Shown here piece after piece: positions 30,065 to 35,164 of a stretch of 35,164 nucleotides of DNA; within the stretch, counting starts at the first letter, position 1, and each line of letters begins with the position of its first letter. Under the pieces are notes generated by a model. The model did no database searches and was not told the DNA's origin. It was given only the letters and a program-made list of their open reading frames with translations. The DNA is from Minisyncoccota bacterium. Lineage in GTDB: Bacteria > Patescibacteriota > Minisyncoccia > Phycocordibacterales > XYD1-FULL-46-19. The translations under genes were made by a program, and so were the position numbers. The stretch is taken from assembly GCA_018063065.1 (NCBI GenBank), contig JAGORB010000005.1, forward strand, positions 1 to 35,164, in the 5' to 3' direction.

Positions 30065-30835
30065 TTATGAATTAAGACTGTTGGTCCGAGTGATGGTCTT
30101 CACCTTCTCAAACAGATAAATAATGAAAATAGCTCCGAACCACAACACAATAAGCATCTGGGCGGTGGCCGCGCCGTTGTTGTTAATTATAAAGAAATTA
30201 AAGAAGGCATGCAAGGCAGTGGCTGTGGCTAAGCCAATGATAATGGCCAGCAATTTAACAGCAGTGCGCCTGTAGAAGGTGAGAGCCATGGCGGCGCCAA
30301 TAACCGCCGAGCTCACGGTGTGCACAATGGTGGCGCCGAGGAAGCGCAGGTGCCCGGTCACCATAAAGTAAATGTGCGTCTCGCCCTTAATGAGCAAGTC
30401 GAAGAGGAAGAGCGTATTCTCTACCGCGGCGAAGCCAAGCGCCACCGTAATCATGTAAATCATGGCATCAATAGGCTCGTCGAAGGCCGCTCGACCTAAG
30501 ACCGTCATCTGAGCCGCCAAGTACTTAACTGACTCTTCTATAAACGACCAAACCAGGATTAGCTTACCGTGAGTCAAGATGAGGATAACAGTGGTGAGAC
30601 TTAAGCTAATGGGGATAGTGGTGCCTACCAAGGGGCCAATAATCTCTAAGAAGGGTCGCTCGAGGAAGAAGGCGATAATCACCGAGAAGCCGCCCACCAA
30701 GAAGGCTTGGAGGATATTGCCGGTGGGCTCGGGCTTCTTTTTATCTTCTCGGAGCCAGAAGAAGAGCCAGACTATCGCCGGTACGACTCCACCCAATAAA
30801 GCTAAAACGATGAAAGAGAGGTTGGCCGATAACAC
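30065..30835 (-). CDS. PrsW-family intramembrane metalloprotease
   Basis: This 256-aa polytopic protein has about seven helices. PrsW family motifs are visible: WSFIEESVKYLAAQ (with the paired Glu and Lys, about residues 95-108), DEPIDAMIYMITVALGFAAVEN (described by position, about 118-139), and the histidine in GATIVHTVSSAVIG (about 167-180). PrsW cleaves anti-sigma factors in Bacillus; the target here is unknown. The start is GTG at 30835, which has TATAAT (30847-30842) 6 nt upstream, so a leaderless GTG start is implied. Confidence 0.88.
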   Translation of the reverse strand: MLSANLSFIVLALLGGVVPAIVWLFFWLREDKKKPEPTGNILQAFLVGGFSVIIAFFLERPFLEIIGPLVGTTIPISLSLTTVILILTHGKLILVWSFIEESVKYLAAQMTVLGRAAFDEPIDAMIYMITVALGFAAVENTLFLFDLLIKGETHIYFMVTGHLRFLGATIVHTVSSAVIGAAMALTFYRRTAVKLLAIIIGLATATALHAFFNFFIINNNGAATAQMLIVLWFGAIFIIYLFEKVKTITRTNSLNS

Positions 30836-30861
30836 TCAATTATTATAACCTAAAAGCTAGT

Positions 30862-32988
30862 TTAAATTATCCACTTTTGGACCATTAAGAGATCGTCCTC
30901 ATCCTTTTTAACCAAGCTCCAGAGCTCCTCGGTAATGAAGGGCATGAAGGGGTGGAGGGCAATTAAGATCGTTCGCAAACTCTCACGCAGAAACTTTTTA
31001 CGAGACTCTGTGAGATTAGCTTTACTCTCTTCTAAGATCTCATCCGCCAGCCGATGCCAAATGTAATGATAAAGTTCCTCGCCGGCGAGGTGGAAGCGGT
31101 AATTATCTAAGTGAGCAGTTACACTCTTCAACACTTCTTGCTGTTCGGTTATCAACTCTTGCTCGGTTTTATCTAAACTTGCTTCTTCATCCACCGGATC
31201 AGTATTTTCTAAAATAAACCGACTGATGTTCCAGAGTTTATTAGCAAAGTGCTTGTAGGCTTTAACCTTACTTTCATCAAAGCGGACATCATTACCAATA
31301 GCCGTACCTACTAAGAAGCTCATTCTTAAAGCGTCGGCTCCGTATTTACCAATAATCTCTAAGGGGTCAATACCGTTGCCTAAGGACTTGCTAAACTTCC
31401 GTCCCTGTTTATCCCTCACTAAGCCGTGGAACATCACCTTCTTGAATGGAACCGTGCCTAATAAAAAGCCACTCATCATAATCATGCGCGAGACCCATAA
31501 TTGTAAGATCTCATAAGCGGGAGACATGAAGTTGGTAGGGTGGAAAGTCTTGAGATCATTAGTATCTTCAGGCCATCCTAAAGTAGAGAAGGTCCAGAGA
31601 GCTGAAGAAAACCAAGTGTCTAAAACATCCGAGTCTTGCTCCCAACCTTCACCAGGAGAGGCTTCGGCACATTTTACTTCGTCACCTTTGTACCAAATGG
31701 GGAGACGGTGACCAAACCAAATTTGTCTCGAGATGCACCAGTCATGAAGATTATTAATCCAGTGGAGATAAATTTTCTGGAAATTTTCTTGTGGCATTTC
31801 CACGGCGCCACTTTCTACTGCTTGGCGCATAATTTCTTTCAGCGTCGTTTCTTTACCATTTTGGGAGAATGGTTTAGAGACGGCTACAAACCATTGGAGC
31901 TTGGGTAAGGGCTCTACGGTGCCACCCGTGCGCTCGGCCAAGGCCAAATTGTGAGTAATAGGTTCTTCTTTACTAATCAAGTCTTGCTCTTTCAGCCAAG
32001 CGACCACTATCTCTCTCGCTTCAGCTACCTTCTTACCTTTTAAAACATCAGACTCAACCATCATTTTGGCGTATTCATCGATAACTTGAATTTTGGGTAA
32101 ATTATGACGCTCGGCGATATCCCAATCGGTATGGCTGTGCATAGGGGTTACACCGACAGCCCCGGTGCCGAATTCTGGATCCACAGCAACATCTCCCACT
32201 ACTTTAATTTTAAGTGGGACGCCACAAAACTCCACCTCATACTCCTTACCAATATATTGTTGATAGCGACTATCGTCCGGATGTACCGCTACTGCGGTAT
32301 CACCCACTTTAGTTTCTGGTCGAGTGGTGGCAATAGCGATCGGGAAGTCAGGACTGTATTTAAAGGTATAAAGAGTGGCTGGTCTCTCCTCATAAACTAT
32401 TTCATCATCAGAGATGGTCGTCTGGCCCTTAGGGTCCCAATTTACAATCCGGAAGCCACGATAAATTAAACCGCTTTCATACATCTTATGGAAGGCGGTA
32501 AAGACGGCCTCGTTTCTTTTATCATCTAAAGTGTAAGCATAACGGGACCAGTCTAGAGAGGCGCCCATTTGTTTAATTTGGGACAATATCGTGTTCTCAC
32601 TTTGCTTGGCAAAATCGGCCACTCGCTTTACCAATTCATCCCGGCCTAAGTCGTGACGACTTTTGCTCTCTTCCTTCTGAATATCTTTTTCTACTCTGGC
32701 TTGAGTGGCAATAGCGGCCGAGTCGGTGCCGGGGACCCAGAGAGTTTTTTTACCACGTAGCCGTTCAAAACGGATAATGGCATCTTGTAAAGAATCTTCA
32801 TAAGCGTGGCCGAGGTGTAGAACACCGGTCACGTTGGGGGGAGGGAGGACAATGGTAAAAGCCTCGCTCCGCTCGCCGGGGAGATTGTCGGGGTTGAAGT
32901 AACCACTCTCCTCCCACACTTTATAAATCCGTCCCTCGGTTCCCTCAGGATCATAGGGCTTCTTCAATTTCTCCAATTTATCTGCCAT
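30862..32988 (-). CDS. valS: Valyl-tRNA synthetase, compact
   Basis: This enzyme charges tRNA-Val. A frame opens at 33006, but ATG 32988 is chosen: TATATT (33002-32997) lies 8 nt upstream and the protein then starts MADKLEKLKKPYDPEG. The 708-aa product has the class Ia HIGH motif as HLGH in PPNVTGVLHLGHA (about residues 49-61), an editing domain (CP1) with TTRPETKVGDTAVAVHP, LDTWFSSALWTFSTLGWPED, and KFSKSLGN for the KMSKS loop. It lacks the C-terminal coiled-coil arm and is shorter than typical ValRS (850-950 aa), which is a feature of reduced genomes. Confidence 0.95.
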   Translation of the reverse strand: MADKLEKLKKPYDPEGTEGRIYKVWEESGYFNPDNLPGERSEAFTIVLPPPNVTGVLHLGHAYEDSLQDAIIRFERLRGKKTLWVPGTDSAAIATQARVEKDIQKEESKSRHDLGRDELVKRVADFAKQSENTILSQIKQMGASLDWSRYAYTLDDKRNEAVFTAFHKMYESGLIYRGFRIVNWDPKGQTTISDDEIVYEERPATLYTFKYSPDFPIAIATTRPETKVGDTAVAVHPDDSRYQQYIGKEYEVEFCGVPLKIKVVGDVAVDPEFGTGAVGVTPMHSHTDWDIAERHNLPKIQVIDEYAKMMVESDVLKGKKVAEAREIVVAWLKEQDLISKEEPITHNLALAERTGGTVEPLPKLQWFVAVSKPFSQNGKETTLKEIMRQAVESGAVEMPQENFQKIYLHWINNLHDWCISRQIWFGHRLPIWYKGDEVKCAEASPGEGWEQDSDVLDTWFSSALWTFSTLGWPEDTNDLKTFHPTNFMSPAYEILQLWVSRMIMMSGFLLGTVPFKKVMFHGLVRDKQGRKFSKSLGNGIDPLEIIGKYGADALRMSFLVGTAIGNDVRFDESKVKAYKHFANKLWNISRFILENTDPVDEEASLDKTEQELITEQQEVLKSVTAHLDNYRFHLAGEELYHYIWHRLADEILEESKANLTESRKKFLRESLRTILIALHPFMPFITEELWSLVKKDEDDLLMVQKWII

Positions 32989-33031
32989 TACGGCTAAATA
33001 TAACATAAAATTTAGCCCTTTTGGCAGGTGG

Positions 33032-33060
33032 TTGACTTTTTATACTAAATATGCTATTAT
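33032..33060 (+). promoter_or_regulatory. Canonical sigma-70 promoter of cassette 1
   Basis: TTGACT (33032-33037), a 17-bp spacer and TATTAT (33055-33060). The predicted start near 33067 gives a 5' leader of about 40 nt, unlike the near-zero leaders of flanking genes. Confidence 0.8.
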
Positions 33061-33107
33061 GAAGAAAGTGAAGTAAACAACGGCTCTTTGCCAGTGGAGG
33101 ATAAAAA

Positions 33108-33293
33108 ATGTTGGAGTTCCTACGTTTTCTCTGTGCTCTTTGTTTTAGCGTGACAACATTGATTCTTGTTTTGGTTTTGACTGAACAAGTCCATCTGAGT
33201 AATTATGGGTGGGTACCTAAAATGGGTGCTTTAGCTGTGTTTTTTGGTGTCTATTCCTACATGAAATACAAGGAGATGCTGATCAAAAAGTGA
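33108..33293 (+). CDS. Small membrane protein of cassette 1 (61 aa)
   Basis: Two hydrophobic segments (about residues 5-27 and 34-52) are joined by a short polar loop (TEQVHLSNYGW), and the tail is basic (MLIKK). GGAGG at 33096-33100 lies 7 nt before ATG. The gene has its own promoter and a rho-independent terminator 18 nt after its stop. It pairs with a second cassette at 33379-33680 that has a different product and an almost identical terminator. No family is recognised. Confidence 0.7.
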   Translation: MLEFLRFLCALCFSVTTLILVLVLTEQVHLSNYGWVPKMGALAVFFGVYSYMKYKEMLIKK

Positions 33294-33311
33294 AAATGAT
33301 TGAATTAAAAC

Positions 33312-33352
33312 CGCGCTTGGGTGAGTAATCATCCCGGCGCGTTTTCTTTTTT
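33312..33352 (+). terminator. Terminator of cassette 1
   Basis: CGCGC (33312-33316) pairs with GCGCG (33337-33341) and GGGTGA (33319-33324) with TCATCC (33329-33334, one G-T pair), GTAA loop, then TTTTCTTTTTT. Near-identical to 33640-33680. Confidence 0.9.
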
Positions 33353-33378
33353 GCCATAAAATATGGCCCTTTTGAGAG

Positions 33379-33407
33379 TTGACATATTTTTAAGGTTATT
33401 ATAGTTT
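33379..33407 (+). promoter_or_regulatory. Promoter of cassette 2
   Basis: TTGACA (33379-33384) is a consensus -35; TAGTTT (33402-33407) follows after 17 bp, with an alternative TATAGT at 33400-33405. The predicted leader is about 30 nt. Confidence 0.65.
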
Positions 33408-33444
33408 GAGGTTGGAGGCATCTTAACCGTAGGAGGGTAGTTAA

Positions 33445-33630
33445 TTGGGAATAACAATCATTTTCTCTTTTTTGTTTCTGTTTCTCTACTTGGGTGTGGC
33501 GGTGATGTTCTACGAAACCTATGATGTTGCCCATGGTCGCCACTTGGTGAACGGAGAGTGGAGAAGGGTGGTAGACGCCCTGGTCTGGCCCTACACTGGT
33601 TACCAAATGATAAGAATGTTTGTGTGGTAG
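33445..33630 (+). CDS. Small membrane protein of cassette 2 (61 aa, TTG start)
   Basis: TAGGAGGG (33430-33437) precedes TTG 33445 with 7 nt between, so TTG is the start; an internal ATG in frame lacks this signal and would cut the membrane helix. The product has one N-terminal helix (about residues 2-24), then a cytosolic or outside part with YETYDVAHGRHLVNGEWRR and a semi-hydrophobic WPYTGYQMIRMFVW end. The terminator begins 9 nt after the stop. It is unlike cassette 1 in sequence. No family is recognised. Confidence 0.65.
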   Translation: MGITIIFSFLFLFLYLGVAVMFYETYDVAHGRHLVNGEWRRVVDALVWPYTGYQMIRMFVW

Positions 33631-33639
33631 AAAATAATT

Positions 33640-33680
33640 CGCGCTTGGGTGAATAATCACCCCGGCGCGTTTTTCTTTTT
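33640..33680 (+). terminator. Terminator of cassette 2
   Basis: CGCGC (33640-33644) pairs with GCGCG (33665-33669) and GGGTGA with TCACCC (all Watson-Crick), ATAA loop, then TTTTTCTTTTT. The one changed stem base relative to 33312 keeps pairing. Confidence 0.9.
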
Positions 33681-33682
33681 GT

Positions 33683-34747
33683 TTAGAAATTTAAGTTGCC
33701 GTTGGCGGAAATATTAGAGGAGGGGATAGCAGATGGGGAGATGAAATCGTTTTTGAGATAACGGATGTAGCTGGCCATCGCAATCATGGTGGCGTTGTCG
33801 GTAGCGAGGTTGAAGTTGGGGATCAGGAGATTAAAACCTTCCTCACTCTTGACCTCAAAGGCGGCACGTAATCTCTGGTTGGCAATAACGCCGCCGCCTA
33901 AGATAATGGTGTTGGCACCATATTGCTCGGCGGCCTTTAAAGTTTTGGTAAGTAACACTTCTACCACCGCCTGTTCAAATTCAAAGGCTAGCTCGGCCTT
34001 TTCTTCATCATTTAATTCTCGACTCTTCTCTTTCTCATAATTATTTTTAGCATACAGCACGGCGGTTTTAAGACCGGAGAAGGAGAAGTTATAATCTTTT
34101 GAATTGAGCATCGGTCGCGGCAAGATCCAAGTATCTTGCTTGGTTACCGTTTCAGCGAGCTTAGATAAATTGGGTCCGCCAGGGTAAGCGAGGCCAAGCA
34201 GGCGCGCCACTTTATCGAAGGCCTCGCCCGCGGCGTCGTCCTTGGTGGCGCCAACTTTCTCATATTCACCTAAGTTTTTTACCAACACCAATTCGGTATG
34301 ACCGCCACTGGCGACGAGCGCCATAGCCGGCAAACTAATCTCCTTGCCCTCCAAGAGGGGCGAGATCACATGACCTTCAAGATGATTAGTTGGGATGAGA
34401 GGTTTATTCCACTTTTGAGCCAAGTCTTTAGCAAATTCAATCCCGGTCCAGAGAGCTGGTTCGAGCCCTGGGCCCACTGTTACCGCCACAGCCTCAATTA
34501 CTTCTTGGGCCGAGCTTTCAGTTAAACCGGCTTCCGCTAAAGCTTGAGCTAAAACGACAGGCAAATTTTTAAGATGCTCGCGCTTGGCAATGTTGGGCAC
34601 CACGCCACCATAAGGGGCGTGTAAGGCCACCTGCGAGCTCACTTGATGGGCAAGGACGCTAAAACTAGGTGATTCTAAATCACCTCTACACTCGACTATA
34701 CTGACCGCTGTCTCATCACAACTGGTCTCAATCGCGAGAATTTTCAT
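33683..34747 (-). CDS. tsaD: tRNA N6-threonylcarbamoyl transferase TsaD
   Basis: A frame opens at 34768, but ATG 34747 gives the family start MKILAIETSCDETAVSIVE. The 354-aa ASKHA enzyme transfers threonylcarbamoyl to A37 of tRNA. Motifs are PYGGVVPNIAKREH, the metal-binding HLEGH (about residues 118-122), VASGGHTELVLV (about 138-149), GEAFDKVARLLGLAYPGGP (about 163-181) and the late GGGVIANQRLR. TsaC is in the same window. The C-terminal tail ISANGNLNF is slightly extended. The start shares a 21-bp divergent promoter with the mini-protein at 34769. Confidence 0.96.
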   Translation of the reverse strand: MKILAIETSCDETAVSIVECRGDLESPSFSVLAHQVSSQVALHAPYGGVVPNIAKREHLKNLPVVLAQALAEAGLTESSAQEVIEAVAVTVGPGLEPALWTGIEFAKDLAQKWNKPLIPTNHLEGHVISPLLEGKEISLPAMALVASGGHTELVLVKNLGEYEKVGATKDDAAGEAFDKVARLLGLAYPGGPNLSKLAETVTKQDTWILPRPMLNSKDYNFSFSGLKTAVLYAKNNYEKEKSRELNDEEKAELAFEFEQAVVEVLLTKTLKAAEQYGANTIILGGGVIANQRLRAAFEVKSEEGFNLLIPNFNLATDNATMIAMASYIRYLKNDFISPSAIPSSNISANGNLNF

Positions 34748-34768
34748 TACTTTGGTATAATTAAACAA
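34748..34768. promoter_or_regulatory. 21-bp bidirectional promoter, tsaD and mini-protein
   Basis: Between the two ATG codons there are only 21 bp. TATAAT (34756-34761) lies 7 nt before the plus ATG; on the minus strand TATACC (34759-34754) lies 6 nt before the tsaD ATG. Both transcripts would be leaderless. Confidence 0.6.
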
Positions 34769-34927
34769 ATGAAAGCTTCTGTCAAAAAGGTTGTTGGTAT
34801 TGTCCTCTTCGTTATCGGTATTCTATTATTAATCACCCCGTTTACGCCGGGCTCCTTCATCTTCCTGATCCTCGGCGTCGAGCTCCTCGGCTTCGACGAA
34901 AAGCTCAAAGGATGGTTTAAGAGATAA
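34769..34927 (+). CDS. PGPGW-like small transmembrane protein (52 aa)
   Basis: A frame from ATG 34769 to TAA 34925-34927. The product has a basic start (MKASVKKVVG), a helix, the motif TPFTPGSFIFLILGVELLG (about residues 22-40) and a basic amphipathic end (KLKGWFKR). This matches the plan of the PGPGW family of putative transmembrane proteins (helix, Pro-Gly turn, helix, LLG), whose role is unknown. TATAAT 7 nt upstream supports the start. Confidence 0.75.
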   Translation: MKASVKKVVGIVLFVIGILLLITPFTPGSFIFLILGVELLGFDEKLKGWFKR

Positions 34928-34935
34928 TTTTTGTG

Positions 34936-35007
34936 TGACCCTACCGGGAATCGAACCCGGATTAACGGCTTGAAAAGCCGGCGTCCTAACCGTTAGACGA
35001 TAGGGCC
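34936..35007 (-). tRNA. tRNA-Glu (anticodon TTC)
   Basis: On the minus strand GGCCCTA pairs with TAGGGTC (one G-T). The anticodon loop TTTTCAA gives TTC. The T arm is CCGGG-TTCGATT-CCCGG. CCA is not encoded. The promoter is TTGCCG (35051-35046), 17 bp, TATAGT (35028-35023). Confidence 0.95.
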
Positions 35008-35022
35008 TTTTAACACAGCGCT

Positions 35023-35065
35023 ACTATAACAGCTTTTTTACAAATCGGCAAAAAGCTGTTAGACT
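35023..35065. promoter_or_regulatory. Divergent tRNA promoters in an inverted repeat
   Basis: TAACAGCTTTTT (35027-35038) and AAAAAGCTGTTA (35050-35061) form a 12-bp inverted repeat. Within it, minus TTGCCG-17-TATAGT serves tRNA-Glu and plus TTTACA (35037-35042)-17-TAGACT (35060-35065) serves tRNA-Ser(CGA). The symmetry is largely two facing promoters. Confidence 0.6.
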
Positions 35066-35075
35066 CACTTTGCTG

Positions 35076-35164
35076 GGAGGAGTGGCTGAGTGGTCGAAGG
35101 CACCGCACTCGAAATGCGGCAAGGGGGAAACCCCTTCGAGAGTTCGAATCTCTCCTCCTCCGCC
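35076..35164 (+). tRNA. tRNA-Ser (anticodon CGA), 3' end cut by window edge
   Basis: GGAGGAG (35076-35082) pairs with CTCCTCC. The anticodon loop CTCGAAA within CCGCA/TGCGG gives CGA. A long variable arm (AAGGGGGAAACCCCTT) is typical of serine. The window ends at GCC, so a CCA end is probably encoded as in tRNA-Ser(GGA). Confidence 0.95.

Noticed and set aside
33283-33660. Minus-strand open frame of 125 codons covering cassette 2
   Set aside because: It spans both plus-strand terminators and the cassette 2 promoter, and its ends are just translated hairpins.
1-35164. CRISPR arrays, insertion sequences or transposase genes
   Set aside because: No regularly spaced repeats, terminal inverted repeats around a transposase, or DDE/HUH protein motifs were seen.

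Overview
The window looks like a chromosomal piece of a small-genome bacterium of the Candidate Phyla Radiation (Patescibacteria, probably a Parcubacteria/Paceibacteria-type lineage). This is an inference from style and gene set, since no 16S or ribosomal protein gene is present. The pointers are dense, short, mostly membrane-anchored genes; a short ValRS; DsbA+VKOR, LemA/HtpX, SWIB, RNHCP, PrsW and GlsB-type proteins; a cobalamin-dependent ribonucleotide reductase; no biosynthetic operons; and many genes with a -10 box only 6-12 nt before the start codon and no Shine-Dalgarno, which suggests leaderless mRNAs.

Layout. 1-83 is a GC-rich scrap unlike the rest. 111-2099 (minus) holds a peptide-binding lipoprotein-like SBP and secG. 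2212-3819 is an unusual unit: a TTG-started 55-aa ORF, a terminator, then a PyrF-like and a PyrE-like gene whose catalytic motifs are degenerate, then a second terminator with the same stem. 3861-8945 has groES-groEL, a secreted PKD-like protein and lemA-htpX. 8942-10874 has a methyltransferase and a malic enzyme, followed by tRNA-Ser(GGA). 11030-13228 is an AT-rich accessory patch beside that tRNA, with a membrane protein, a 33-aa ORF and a 461-aa protein ending in a PD-(D/E)XK-like domain. 13361-15789 has a possible ART-fold protein overlapping tsaC, a SWIB protein and a DsbA-VKOR disulfide pair. 15899-18648 has class II RNR and RNase P RNA. 18684-24597 has an O-antigen-ligase/TPR membrane protein, murJ and lepA. 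24573-28914 has an FtsB-like protein, two anchored extracytoplasmic proteins, RNHCP, a glutaredoxin, an HTH/LAGLIDADG-like protein running into tRNA-Arg, and a small membrane protein running into tRNA-Phe. 29040-32988 (minus) has GlsB-like, Hsp20, PrsW and valS. 33032-33680 carries two small membrane-protein cassettes with near-identical terminators. 33683-35164 has tsaD, a PGPGW-like mini-protein and tRNAs Glu and Ser(CGA).

The most interesting pattern is that two expression grammars coexist. Housekeeping genes appear leaderless. Five genes (2212, 2514, 3188, 33108, 33445) instead carry strong Shine-Dalgarno sequences, four of them exactly 7 nt from the start, and sit in cassettes closed by repeated GC-rich terminators. 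The degenerate PyrF/PyrE-like pair belongs to this second class and is the best candidate for an undescribed system. All functions are read from sequence patterns; no database search was possible.
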